Source of the DNA: Cohnella candidum
GTDB taxonomy: Bacteria > Bacillota > Bacilli > Paenibacillales > Paenibacillaceae
Direction of reading: 5' to 3'
Length of the DNA: 64,000 bases
Assembly: GCF_003713065.1 (NCBI RefSeq)
Contig: NZ_CP033433.1
Coordinates: 4,361,001 to 4,425,000 of the forward strand
The notes under the pieces are model-generated. The model ran no database searches and was not told where the DNA came from. It worked only from the letters and a program-made list of their open reading frames with translations. The position numbers and the translations under genes are program-made. Positions 43,042-53,099 of this stretch are shown here, in pieces; position 1 is the first letter of the stretch, and each line of letters begins with the position of its first letter.

Positions 43042-44508
43042 ATGAAGAAAAAAGGGATTTCCAAAAGCGTCCGAGCGCTTCTCGGTTTGAGTTTGGCGGC
43101 CGCGTTCGTCCTTGCCGGCTGCTCTTCCTCCGGTAAAGACGCCGCGTCGTCCGCTCCATCCGCTTCGGCAAGCTCGAGCGGGCAGGCGGCGGTCAAAGTC
43201 GAGGGACCGAACGTATACGGCATTCAGCTGCAGGACATGGATGCCGGCGGCACGTTGAAAGGGCAATACGCAGGCAAGAAAATCGTGGTCGCCACGATGG
43301 CGGGAGACACGGAGAAGGCGCTGAAGGATGCGGCCGTTTATTTCGAGAAGGCTTCGGGCGCGAAAGTCGAAGTCCAAAGCTTCCCCGCGCAATCGTATAT
43401 GGAGAAAATCCAGCTCGACCTGCAGACGAACCACTCCTTCGATTCGATCGTCATGCCGGTGGCGCTGATCCACGGCTATGCCGAAGGCGGGCTCGTCCAG
43501 GATTTGAAGCCTTATATCGACAATAAAGCGCTGGTCAGCCCAAATCTCGACCTGGGCGATTACATCCCGAGCCTGCTCGACATTTACGGCAATTATAAGT
43601 CCAAATTGGTCGCTTTCCCCTACAAGCCGGACGTTCAGATTTTCTTCTACCGCAAAGACCTGTTCGAGGACCCGAAAATCAAGGAAAGCTTTAAGGCGAA
43701 GACCGGCAAAGAATTGAAAGTGCCGGAGACGGCGGAGGAAATGGGCGAGACGGCCGCGTTCTTCACCAAGAGCCTGAATCCGGATTCTCCTGTCACTTAC
43801 GGCTACAGCACGATGGCGGACAATACGTCCAGCCGCTGGATCTGGACCAACCGTCTGGCTGCTTTCGGAGGCAGGGACGTGGACAAAGACTTTAAACCGG
43901 CTTTCAACAATGAAGCGGGACTGAAGGCGCTCGAGTTCGCGAAGGAACTGACGAAATACGCTCCGAAACAACTGCTGACCCTCGGTTGGGACGAAGCGAA
44001 CACGCTGTTCGCGAACGGCGAGGTGGCCATGATGGAGCAGTGGCCGGGATTGATCCAGACGGCGGAAGCCGACACCTCCAAGGTCAAAGGCAAAGTCGGT
44101 TACGCCGTCACGCCGGGCGGCGCTCCGACGATGGGCGGCTGGTCGATCGCCATGACGAGCTCTACCGAAAATCCGGACCTGACATACAAATTCATGGAGT
44201 ACGTAACGTCGAAGGACCTTGAAGTGCTCAAAGTGCAGGACAAAATGGATCCGACCCGCACTTCCAACTACATGAGGCCGGAGCTGCAAAAACAGTTCCC
44301 GATGTACCAGACGCTGCTGGACTCCCTGACCAAGGGCAAGATCATGGCCGACCCGGACGTGCCGTACGTCTCCCCGCGGCTGAACGACATCATGGAACAG
44401 GCGGTTCAATCCGTGCTGCGCGGCACCATGGAGCCGCAAAAGGCGCTTGACATCATGGAGAAATCCTTTACCGAAGTCATTGCCGACGCTGGCATCAAGA
44501 ACGAATAG
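43042..44508 (+). CDS. Sugar-binding lipoprotein of the ABC importer
   Basis: 488 aa. Lipoprotein signal (MKKKGISKSVRALLGLSLAA, lipobox VLAGC near residue 28), then a Ser/Ala-rich linker and a family-1 extracellular binding domain (FFYRKDLFEDP; LGWDEANTLFANGEVAMMEQWPG; GGWSIAMTSSTENPD). ATG 43042 follows AGGGGG at 11 nt; a frame open to 42943 is rejected. The 130-bp gap before it contains AAAGGAGGTGA (42936-42946) with no good start behind it. Captures the sugar for the two permeases upstream. A hairpin follows before the second GH2 gene. Confidence 0.92.
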   Translation: MKKKGISKSVRALLGLSLAAAFVLAGCSSSGKDAASSAPSASASSSGQAAVKVEGPNVYGIQLQDMDAGGTLKGQYAGKKIVVATMAGDTEKALKDAAVYFEKASGAKVEVQSFPAQSYMEKIQLDLQTNHSFDSIVMPVALIHGYAEGGLVQDLKPYIDNKALVSPNLDLGDYIPSLLDIYGNYKSKLVAFPYKPDVQIFFYRKDLFEDPKIKESFKAKTGKELKVPETAEEMGETAAFFTKSLNPDSPVTYGYSTMADNTSSRWIWTNRLAAFGGRDVDKDFKPAFNNEAGLKALEFAKELTKYAPKQLLTLGWDEANTLFANGEVAMMEQWPGLIQTAEADTSKVKGKVGYAVTPGGAPTMGGWSIAMTSSTENPDLTYKFMEYVTSKDLEVLKVQDKMDPTRTSNYMRPELQKQFPMYQTLLDSLTKGKIMADPDVPYVSPRLNDIMEQAVQSVLRGTMEPQKALDIMEKSFTEVIADAGIKNE

Positions 44509-44521
44509 GAAACGCATGCGC

Positions 44522-44552
44522 CGTACCCCGTGAGTTTAGCTTGCGGGGTACG
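44522..44552 (+). terminator. Intra-operon hairpin between binding protein and GH2 genes
   Basis: CGTACCCCG (44522-44530) pairs with CGGGGTACG (44544-44552). No T tract follows. This looks like a leaky terminator or 3'-stabilising hairpin that would keep binding-protein mRNA above that of the downstream enzyme. Confidence 0.55.
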
Positions 44553-44579
44553 ATTTGCTTAGGAGGGGGAGCGGCTTTC

Positions 44580-46343
44580 ATGGCAACGAAGATGTACCGG
44601 AAGGATTATCCCCGACCTCAATTCGTGAGGGAGCATTGGGAAAATTTGAACGGGGAATGGGAATTCGGTTTCGACGACGCGGATGTCGGCGAACGGGAAG
44701 GTTGGCCTGTACGCTTCGGCGGCGACCGGAAAATCACGGTTCCTTTTACCTACGAAACGAAAACGAGCGGAATCGGGCAGGAAGAGCACCATCCTTGCGT
44801 GTGGTACCACCGGACCTTGGACATTGCAGACGACGCGGCGGGCAAACGGGTGCTGCTTCATTTTCAGGCCGTCGACTACGTCGCGAAAGTATGGGTGAAC
44901 GGCGTCTTCGCGGGCAGCCACCAGGGAGGATACACCTCCTTTGGCTTCGACATTACGCCTTACTTGAAGATAGGCACCGCCAACTCTCTTACCGTGAAAG
45001 CCGAGGACAGCCTCGACGCCACGCAGCCCCGGGGCAAGCAGCGCTGGGTACGGGACAGCTTCGAATGCTTTTACGTGCAGACGACGGGGATCTGGCAAAC
45101 GGTATGGCTGGAATACGTGGACGAGAGCGCGCACATCGGCTCGGTCAAGATGACGCCGGATATCGATGCCAATTCGGTGAGTTTCGAATATCAAGTCGAA
45201 GGGGATCTTTCGGACGGCGCCCTTCGTTTGGAAACCGTCGTGAGCCTGAGAGGCGAGCAAGTGAAGAGGATGACCCTGGCGATTGACCGACCCTGGCTGA
45301 AGCTGGACGCGAATCTGGTCCACGAGGGCAACGGACCGTGGAAGGCGGCTCATTGGGCGCCTGCGCATCCCCATCTATACGACGTGGAATTCAATTTGTA
45401 CCGCGGCGATCGCCTGATCGACTGCGTATACTCTTATTTCGGCATGAGAAAGATCTCGATCGAGAAGGATAAGATCTTGCTCAACAACCGGCCGATCTAC
45501 CAGAAGCTCATTCTAGACCAAGGTTATTGGCCGGACAGCCATCTGACGCCTCCTTCGGAGGAAGCCATTATCGAGGACATCGACCGGATTCTCGATATGG
45601 GATATAACGGCGTGCGCAAGCACATGAAGGTCGAGGATGCCCGGTTTCTCTATTGGTGCGACGTGAAAGGCGTGCTCGTCTGGTCCGAAATGGCGGCAAC
45701 GTTCGAGTATAACGACAATGCGGTCCAGAAGTTCACGAACGAATGGATGGATATCGTGCGACAGCAGTACAACCATCCGTGCATCGTGACATGGGTTCCG
45801 TTTAATGAATCGTGGGGCCTCCTGAACATTGCCAAGGACGTCCGGCAGCAGAAATTTTCGGAATCGATCTATTACTTGACCAAAGCGTTCGATCCCTATA
45901 GGCCGGTCGTGGCCAACGACGGGTGGGAGCATACGGTGTCGGATATCCTGAGCCTTCACGACTACGTGCAGACGAAGGAGGAATTTGTGCGGCGCTACCG
46001 GAACAAGGACGCGATCGTGAACAACGGGATGTCCTTTAACGAATGGAAATACGCGTTCGCGGACGGTTTTCCGTACCGGGGGCAGCCGATTATGGTGAGC
46101 GAGTTCGGAGGAATCGCGTTCCAAACGGACTCCGGCTGGGGATACGGTCAGCAGGAATCCTCGGAGGAGGCGTTCATCGCGCGCTTCCGAGGCATTCACG
46201 AGGCCATTAAGGAAACGGACTACATCGTCGGCTATTGCTATACGCAAATCGCCGATGTCCAGCAGGAGAAGAACGGGCTGTTGACCGAGGACCGTCAGCC
46301 GAAAGTGCCTTTGGAAATCATTCGCGAAATCAACGCTATGTAG
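44580..46343 (+). CDS. Glycoside hydrolase family 2 protein (second paralogue)
   Basis: 587 aa, same three-domain layout as the enzyme at 35726 (PQFVREHWENLNGEWEFGFDD at the start; MRKISIEKDKILLNNRPIYQKL before the barrel). Acid/base Glu410 in VPFNESWG and nucleophile Glu508 in MVSEFGG. No signal peptide. ATG 44580 has AGGAGGGGG upstream; TTG/ATG options at 44541 are rejected. The two paralogues bracket the sensor and importer genes and probably cleave different linkages of the same imported oligosaccharide (inference). Confidence 0.9.
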   Translation: MATKMYRKDYPRPQFVREHWENLNGEWEFGFDDADVGEREGWPVRFGGDRKITVPFTYETKTSGIGQEEHHPCVWYHRTLDIADDAAGKRVLLHFQAVDYVAKVWVNGVFAGSHQGGYTSFGFDITPYLKIGTANSLTVKAEDSLDATQPRGKQRWVRDSFECFYVQTTGIWQTVWLEYVDESAHIGSVKMTPDIDANSVSFEYQVEGDLSDGALRLETVVSLRGEQVKRMTLAIDRPWLKLDANLVHEGNGPWKAAHWAPAHPHLYDVEFNLYRGDRLIDCVYSYFGMRKISIEKDKILLNNRPIYQKLILDQGYWPDSHLTPPSEEAIIEDIDRILDMGYNGVRKHMKVEDARFLYWCDVKGVLVWSEMAATFEYNDNAVQKFTNEWMDIVRQQYNHPCIVTWVPFNESWGLLNIAKDVRQQKFSESIYYLTKAFDPYRPVVANDGWEHTVSDILSLHDYVQTKEEFVRRYRNKDAIVNNGMSFNEWKYAFADGFPYRGQPIMVSEFGGIAFQTDSGWGYGQQESSEEAFIARFRGIHEAIKETDYIVGYCYTQIADVQQEKNGLLTEDRQPKVPLEIIREINAM

Positions 46344-46346
46344 AAT

Positions 46347-46387
46347 AAAGAGCAGCCGTTCCCTAATGGGGGGCGGCTGCTCTTTTC
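46347..46387 (+). terminator. Terminator of the glycan-utilisation operon
   Basis: AAAGAGCAGCCG pairs with CGGCTGCTCTTT around a 16-nt loop, then TTC. It begins at the GH2 stop. Confidence 0.92.
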
Positions 46388-46454
46388 ATTTGAATTGCCG
46401 GGACGTTGTGTATATAGTAGTAATCATAATGTAAGAACGAGTGGAGAGGGCGGC

Positions 46455-46877
46455 ATGCCGGAGAAAACGAACGTGCGGATCGTCTTCCGGATCGTTCGCG
46501 AAGAGGGTACGCAAGAGATGGCCGCATCCGGGCATCTTCACCGTCTGGTTGCGGGATGGGCCGTCACCTGCCGGATGTCGGAATCGCCGGAAGGCTCGGC
46601 CGAATCCGACATGACCTTGCTCGTGAAGGACGACGAAATCCGCATGACCCGCAAAGGAACGGTCTCGCAAGACCAGGCGTTCCGTGTCGGCGATTGGCGG
46701 GAAGGTATCGTCGGCACCCCTTACGGGGAGATGGCGGTCGAGGCTTGGACCCACCGCCTCGAAGCCGGCTTGTCGCCGGCGGGCGGCAGGGTCGAATGGG
46801 AATACGACATGCGGATGGCGGACCAGGATTTCGGCCGCTGTACGATCAGGTTGGATATTTCGGGAGGAACTGACTGA
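46455..46877 (+). CDS. ywiB: DUF1934 (YwiB-like) protein
   Basis: 140 aa beta-barrel-like protein ([49 protein letters not shown]). DUF1934, YwiB in B. subtilis, where it also precedes argS. Calycin-like fold inferred for the family; no known activity. ATG 46455 has GGAGAGGGCGG upstream; a longer frame from 46395 includes terminator and promoter sequence. Its stop lies 1 bp before the argS start, so the two are coupled. Confidence 0.85.
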   Translation: MPEKTNVRIVFRIVREEGTQEMAASGHLHRLVAGWAVTCRMSESPEGSAESDMTLLVKDDEIRMTRKGTVSQDQAFRVGDWREGIVGTPYGEMAVEAWTHRLEAGLSPAGGRVEWEYDMRMADQDFGRCTIRLDISGGTD

Positions 46878-46878
46878 C

Positions 46879-48555
46879 ATGAACGTTTTGGAAAAGCTTC
46901 ACACTGTCATGGGCAACGCCTTGTCCGACGCCGCGCTGGGAGCGGGGCTCGTAGACAGCCGGGACGAGCTGCCGGCCATCGTGCTGGAGGTGCCCAAGGA
47001 CAAGTCGCATGGCGACCTAGCCACCAATCTGGCCATGCAACTGACGAAAATCGCCAAGCGCAATCCGCGCCAAATCGCGGAATTGATCCTCGAGCATCTC
47101 GACAAGAGCCGCGCCTGGATCGAGTCCGCCGAAATCGCGGGGCCGGGCTTTATCAATTTCCGCTTGGACAAAAGCTTCCTGCATGGAGTCATCGGCGACG
47201 TTCGTGCACAAGAAGCGAGATACGGCTCGGTGGAAGCAGGCCGCGGACAGAAGGTCCAAGTCGAGTTCGTCAGCGCCAACCCGACGGGCAGCCTGCACCT
47301 GGGTCATGCCCGCGGCGCCGCGGTCGGCGACGCGCTGTGCAACCTGCTGGCTTACGCCGGCTACGAAGTGACCCGCGAATACTACATTAATGACGCCGGC
47401 AACCAGGTCGTCAATTTGGCGAAATCGATCGAAGCGCGTTACCGCCAAGCGCTCGGACAAGACGCCGAAATGCCGGAGGACGGCTACCACGGCGAGGATA
47501 TTATCGGATTCGCGCGGGAATTGGCCGAACGGGAAGGCGACAAGCTGCTCGCGCTGCCGGACGAAGAACGGTTCGCGTTTTTCCGCAGCTACGGGCTGGA
47601 GCGGGAGCTGGACAAGCTGAAACGGGACTTGGAGCGTTTCGGCGTCAAGTTCGACAGCTGGTACAGCGAGACTTCCCTGTACGAGACAGGCAAAGTGACG
47701 GCCGCCTTGGACGCGCTCCGCGCGAAAGGCCAAGTGTACGAACAGGACGGCGCCGTATGGTTGTCCACCACGCCGTTCGGGGACGACAAAGACCGCGTCC
47801 TCGTCAAGAATGACGGAACGTATACCTATTTGACGCCGGACATCGCCTACCATATGGATAAATATGGCCGCGGTTACGACCGCATGATCAACATCTGGGG
47901 CGCGGACCACCATGGGTATATCCCCCGGATGAAAGCGGCCATGGCGGGGCTCGGCAACGACCCGGACAAACTCACCGTCCTGATCGCGCAGATGGTCAGC
48001 CTGTTCCAGAACGGCGAGAAGGTGAAAATGTCCAAGCGCACGGGCAAAGCGGTCACGATGGAAGACCTGATGGACGAAGTCGGCGTCGACGCCATCCGCT
48101 ATTTCTTCACGATGCGCAGCATGGATTCGCATCTGGACTTCGACATGGACCTGGCCGTCTCGACCTCGAACGAAAACCCGGTGTTCTACGTCCAGTACGC
48201 TTACGCCCGGATCTGCAGCATTTTCCGCCAGGCGGAAGAGCAAGGCATCGCGCTGCTTCCTTGGGATGAAGCTCCGCTTCACCGCTTGGACGCCGAGCCG
48301 GAATTCGACCTGCTCCGCAAAATGGGCGAGCTTCCGGAAGTCGTCGCGGACGCGGCACGGATCTACGCCCCTCATGCGATGATCCGCTACGTCTACGAGC
48401 TGGCCTCGATGTTCCACAGCTACTACCGCGCGGAGCGCGTGATCACCGAAGACGCGGAGCAAAGCCAGGCTCGCCTGCAGCTGCTCGCGGCGCTTCGGAT
48501 CGTGTTCGCGAACTGCCTGTCGATCGTCGGCGTTTCCGCGCCGGATAAAATGTAA
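46879..48555 (+). CDS. argS: Arginine--tRNA ligase (housekeeping copy)
   Basis: 558 aa. N-terminal additive domain (residues 1-90), HIGH-like SLHLGHARG near residue 138, KMSKRTG near residue 385, and DALR domain at the end. ATG 46879 with GGGAGGAACTG upstream. Placed after ywiB and before rpoE/pyrG as in B. subtilis, so this is the ancestral copy. It has no T-box leader. Its terminator seems to lie inside the convergent protease gene (48607-48637). Confidence 0.95.
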   Translation: MNVLEKLHTVMGNALSDAALGAGLVDSRDELPAIVLEVPKDKSHGDLATNLAMQLTKIAKRNPRQIAELILEHLDKSRAWIESAEIAGPGFINFRLDKSFLHGVIGDVRAQEARYGSVEAGRGQKVQVEFVSANPTGSLHLGHARGAAVGDALCNLLAYAGYEVTREYYINDAGNQVVNLAKSIEARYRQALGQDAEMPEDGYHGEDIIGFARELAEREGDKLLALPDEERFAFFRSYGLERELDKLKRDLERFGVKFDSWYSETSLYETGKVTAALDALRAKGQVYEQDGAVWLSTTPFGDDKDRVLVKNDGTYTYLTPDIAYHMDKYGRGYDRMINIWGADHHGYIPRMKAAMAGLGNDPDKLTVLIAQMVSLFQNGEKVKMSKRTGKAVTMEDLMDEVGVDAIRYFFTMRSMDSHLDFDMDLAVSTSNENPVFYVQYAYARICSIFRQAEEQGIALLPWDEAPLHRLDAEPEFDLLRKMGELPEVVADAARIYAPHAMIRYVYELASMFHSYYRAERVITEDAEQSQARLQLLAALRIVFANCLSIVGVSAPDKM

Positions 48556-48564
48556 AAGAAGCGG

Positions 48565-49698
48565 TCAGAACGCCCTATCCGCTTCTCTCAACATCCGCAT
48601 GACGTTAAGCTCCCCGGCCGACCGGGGAGCTTTCGTTCCCCTTAGCGGTACAGCCGAACGCTTCACGATTTCTTTGACTTGGTCGGGCGTGAGGCCGGGC
48701 TTGTGGGCGAGGAGCAGGGCGATGGCACCGGAAACGTGGGAAGTGGCCATCGAGGTGCCGCTCATTTCGCGGTATTTGCCGCCCATCCAAGCCGAGACGA
48801 TTTTGTCGCCGGGCGCGTAGATGTCGATTTGTCCGCTGCGGTTCGTGAAGGCGGCGACCCTTCCTTGCTCGTTCGTGGCGCCGACGGCCAGCGTTTGGCC
48901 GTACCGGGCGGGATAGTCGATTTCGCTGATGCGCCCGTCGTTGCCGGAAGAGGCGACGACGATGACGCCGGCGTGGTTGGCGTTCACGACCGCCTGCAGA
49001 AGGGAAGTGCTGCGGGTCTGCATGCCGAAGCTCATGTTCACGACGTTCATGCGGTTCCGCACGCACCAGTCCAAGCCGAGTATAATGTCGGAGACGTAAG
49101 CCGTGCCGTTATAATCGAAAGCTTTCACCGGATGGATCGAGGCACGCGGCGCGACGCCGATCATGCCTTGCAGCCGATTGGCGGCGGCGATCGTGCCGGC
49201 GATGTGGGTGCCGTGTCCGTTATCGTCGTGCGGCGGTACCGTCCGGTAGATGAGATTGATGCCGCGTTCGATCGAATGCTGCAGGTCGGGATGCATGAAA
49301 TCGATCCCCGTGTCGATGACGCCGACCCGGATGTTGTAGCCGGTCGTTTTGTTCCATGCTTCCGGCGCCTGGATATGCCGAACACCCCAGGGTATTCCTT
49401 CGTCCAGCGCGCTCGAACCCCGCGACAAGGCGTGGATCCGGATCGCGCCGTCGGCTTCGAGACGGATTTTGTCGACCCAGCGGCGGGGGATCTCTTCCGG
49501 CGGCGCGGGACAGGAGATTCCCCGGATCAGGGCCAGAGGACGAACGGGGTGCCATTTATCGCTGCGGCGTTTCTTCGCCTGCAGCGCCTTCAGGAATTGC
49601 CGATAATCGCCGGGACTTGCAAACCGGAGGATGGACCGTCGCCCGCCTTGCTCGCCCGCATCCAGGGAGAAGTGCAGCCAATCCAGAAATGCGTTCAA
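48565..49698 (-). CDS. S8 subtilisin-like serine peptidase, apparently intracellular
   Basis: 377 aa. Catalytic triad: Asp in RVGVIDTGIDF, His in NGHGTHIAGT, Ser in SGTSMATSHVSGA. The oxyanion Asn is in ASSGNDG. There is an N-terminal section (residues 1-110) but no signal peptide, which suggests an intracellular protease or one released by another route. TTG 49698 has GGGAGGGAG 6 nt upstream. Convergent with argS, only 9 bp apart. No propeptide family could be identified. Confidence 0.9.
   Translation of the reverse strand: MNAFLDWLHFSLDAGEQGGRRSILRFASPGDYRQFLKALQAKKRRSDKWHPVRPLALIRGISCPAPPEEIPRRWVDKIRLEADGAIRIHALSRGSSALDEGIPWGVRHIQAPEAWNKTTGYNIRVGVIDTGIDFMHPDLQHSIERGINLIYRTVPPHDDNGHGTHIAGTIAAANRLQGMIGVAPRASIHPVKAFDYNGTAYVSDIILGLDWCVRNRMNVVNMSFGMQTRSTSLLQAVVNANHAGVIVVASSGNDGRISEIDYPARYGQTLAVGATNEQGRVAAFTNRSGQIDIYAPGDKIVSAWMGGKYREMSGTSMATSHVSGAIALLLAHKPGLTPDQVKEIVKRSAVPLRGTKAPRSAGELNVMRMLREADRAF
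48607..48637 (+). terminator. Probable argS terminator inside the S8 peptidase gene
   Basis: AAGCTCCCCGG pairs with CCGGGGAGCTT around CCGA, followed by TCGTTCC. It lies about 50 bp past the argS stop yet within the last 25 codons of the convergent protease gene. Confidence 0.6.
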
Positions 49699-50048
49699 TA
49701 CGGTCTCCCTCCCGACGAAAGTGCTTCCCTATAGTATGAGGACACCTCCTTAAAGGCTTGGGAAGCGGCCTTTTTTGGTCGGAAATGGGCGTCATTCCGT
49801 GTCATTTCCGACACCCGGGCATAGGATGAATGGAGAGTTTCCCGGAGAGACTCTTGGCCATGCCGGTTCCTCCGCCCGCGGAGCGGCCGGGGGGATACAG
49901 TCGAAAAGCGAAGGCGCCGTCCCGCGACGCGTCTTCGCTTTTTCGCTTTCTTGGATTTGCAATTTCGGCGAAAATGAGGTTTACTATAGGTTGACTGAAA
50001 TACAACGTGCACTTTAATGGTTTACATAAAGAGAGGATGGGAAGTCAC
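49699..50048. other. Intergenic region between S8 peptidase and rpoE with three hairpins
   Basis: No gene seen. AAAGGCTT/AAGCGGCCTTT with a T run at 49751-49777, TCGGAAATG/CATTTCCGA at 49779-49812, and a terminator-like stem AAAGCGAAG/CTTCGCTTT at 49905-49941 ending in T residues on the plus strand. The rpoE promoter follows at 49991. A short plus-strand RNA ending near 49945 is possible. Confidence 0.4.
49991..50018 (+). promoter_or_regulatory. Sigma-A promoter of rpoE
   Basis: TTGACT (49991-49996), 16-bp spacer, TTTAAT (50013-50018). It places the transcript start near 50025, which excludes the upstream start at 50007. Confidence 0.65.
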
Positions 50049-50645
50049 TTGAGCGCCGAGTACGTGTTGAAGCTCGACTCCGAGAAGATTCGGGAGATGC
50101 CGATGGTGGACCTCGCTTTCGAGGTGCTGAAAGCGGCCAACACCCCGTTTTACTACCGCGACCTGATGAACGAAATCGCCAAGCTTCGGGGTTTCTCCGA
50201 AGAGCAAATTAATGATTTCATTGCGCAGCTGTACACCGAAATCAACATCGACGGACGTTTCGCGTGCGTCGGCAGCAACGTATGGGGCTTGAAACGCTGG
50301 TATCCGGTCGAACGCGATACCGACGGCTCCGTCACCGGCGGCGGGAAGCGGCCTCGTATCATCAACGACGACGATGACGACGATGACGATCTGTACGGCG
50401 ATGACGACGAGGAAACCTTCACGACCGACGAAGAGAGCTTCGACCTGTTCGACGAAGACCGCGAGGAAATCTTCGACGAAGGCGAAGAGAACGCGGAGGT
50501 CGACGAAGAGGTCGCGCTGGACGACGAAGAGGCCGGCCTGGACGAAGAAGATCTCGGCGACGAGAAGGACGAAGAGGACGAGGACTTGGACGACGCCGAC
50601 GAGGACGATGCGGACGAAGATTTGGACGACGACGACGATCGTTGA
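50049..50645 (+). CDS. rpoE: RNA polymerase delta subunit
   Basis: 198 aa from TTG 50049. Residues 1-90 are the folded delta domain (MVDLAFEVLKAANTPFYYRDLMNEI; GRFACVGSNVWGLKRWYPV); from residue 110 the tail is almost all Asp/Glu with runs such as NDDDDDDDDLYGDDDEE. Delta raises RNA polymerase recycling and promoter selectivity in Firmicutes. The acidic tail is longer than in B. subtilis (about 85 residues). An ATG at 50037 is possible but its ribosome site would be too close. Next gene is pyrG, as in Bacillus. Confidence 0.93.
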   Translation: MSAEYVLKLDSEKIREMPMVDLAFEVLKAANTPFYYRDLMNEIAKLRGFSEEQINDFIAQLYTEINIDGRFACVGSNVWGLKRWYPVERDTDGSVTGGGKRPRIINDDDDDDDDLYGDDDEETFTTDEESFDLFDEDREEIFDEGEENAEVDEEVALDDEEAGLDEEDLGDEKDEEDEDLDDADEDDADEDLDDDDDR

Positions 50646-50673
50646 CCTTTTGGCCGGAAGGTCCGTTTTCGGC

Positions 50674-50702
50674 TTGACACCGCCCAGGTGAGATTGTAAA
50701 CT
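50674..50702 (+). promoter_or_regulatory. Sigma-A promoter of pyrG
   Basis: TTGACA (50674-50679), 17-bp spacer, TAAACT (50697-50702). The transcript would start with GGGC at 50710-50713, 8 nt after the -10. Confidence 0.8.
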
Positions 50703-50709
50703 TATGCTT

Positions 50710-50789
50710 GGGCTTTAGAAGAGAGCATGTCCATATGGTATTTAATGAAAAGTGCCCCCATTTATTGGGTGTCACTTTTTTGTTTTTTT
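50710..50789 (+). promoter_or_regulatory. pyrG attenuator with G-reiteration start
   Basis: The transcript begins GGGCTTT. Downstream, AAAAGTGCCCCC (50748-50759) pairs with GGGTGTCACTTTT (50767-50779) and runs into a long T tract: a terminator before pyrG. In B. subtilis pyrG, low CTP stalls the polymerase after GGG and extra G residues added at the 5' end pair with the C-rich arm of the terminator, permitting readthrough. The GGGC start and the CCCCC arm here fit the same mechanism. Confidence 0.8.
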
Positions 50790-50834
50790 CGCACCGGTTC
50801 CGGATGAAACAAGACGTTAACTGGGCAACGATAA

Positions 50835-52478
<1,644 letters not shown>

Positions 52479-52485
52479 TCTTCCG

Positions 52486-52520
52486 AATAACGCTCCGGCA
52501 TCGCCGGGACGTTATTTTTT
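52486..52520 (+). terminator. Terminator of pyrG
   Basis: AATAACG and CCGGC pair with GCCGG and CGTTATT around ATC, then TTTTT. Confidence 0.92.
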
Positions 52521-52534
52521 TAGCTGGAAAAGGA

Positions 52535-52560
52535 AGGAATTCATGACATTGGGCGCGAAT
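52535..52560 (+). promoter_or_regulatory. Sigma-H-like promoter of spo0F
   Basis: AGGAATT (52535-52541), 12-bp spacer, CGCGAAT (52554-52560) fits the sigma-H pattern AGGAWWW / RNNGAAT except for the first R. spo0F is a known sigma-H target in B. subtilis. About 50 bp before ATG 52613. Confidence 0.6.
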
Positions 52561-52612
52561 ATAGCAAGGATGCGGAAGATCAGGAGCCTTTTACGGACAC
52601 GGAGGGTTGATC

Positions 52613-53008
52613 ATGGACAAGAAGAAATTGTTAATCGTAGACGATCAGGTTGGAATTCGAATATTGCTGCTCGAAGTGTTCTCCACTGAAGGCTACGAAA
52701 CTTTCCAAGCGGCGAACGGGCGCACGGCGCTCGAGATCGTTAAAGTCCACGTTCCCGATCTCGTATTGCTGGACATGAAAATCCCCGGCATGGACGGACT
52801 TGAAATTTTGAAGAAGATCAAGGAAATCAACCGGGATATTAAGGTCATCATGATGACCGCATACGGCGAGTTGGACATGATCAAGGAAGCGACGGACTTG
52901 GGCGCCTTGATGCATTTCACCAAACCGTTCGACATCGACGAAATGAGAATGGCCGTCAATATGCAAATGGGTGAAGGTCCTGCGTCCCGATTCGCCACGG
53001 GGTCGTAA
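52613..53008 (+). CDS. spo0F: Sporulation phosphorelay response regulator Spo0F
   Basis: 131 aa single-domain receiver. Acidic pocket Asp10/Asp11 (IVDDQ), phospho-acceptor Asp54 in [11 protein letters not shown] exactly as in B. subtilis Spo0F, conserved Thr/Lys in MTAYGE and FTKPFD. No output domain. It relays phosphate from sporulation kinases to Spo0B and Spo0A. ATG 52613 has GGAGGG upstream. A candidate kinase gene lies at 59383. The C-terminal tail ([13 protein letters not shown]) is a little longer than in Bacillus. Confidence 0.94.
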   Translation: MDKKKLLIVDDQVGIRILLLEVFSTEGYETFQAANGRTALEIVKVHVPDLVLLDMKIPGMDGLEILKKIKEINRDIKVIMMTAYGELDMIKEATDLGALMHFTKPFDIDEMRMAVNMQMGEGPASRFATGS

Positions 53009-53099
53009 GACCTTCTTTCTTGTCCCGGTTTTGTGTTATAATGACCCAGTATGCTTTTCGGATAGGAAACCTTAAATAGAAAGCAGGAGGAATTCCATT

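Noticed and set aside
42933..43136. 67-aa frame with a strong AAAGGAGGTGA nearby
   Set aside because: Start spacing to the ribosome-like sequence does not work, and it overlaps the signal peptide of the binding lipoprotein in another frame.
43024..44517. 497-aa minus-strand open frame opposite the sugar-binding lipoprotein
   Set aside because: Shadow of a convincing lipoprotein gene; no ribosome site.
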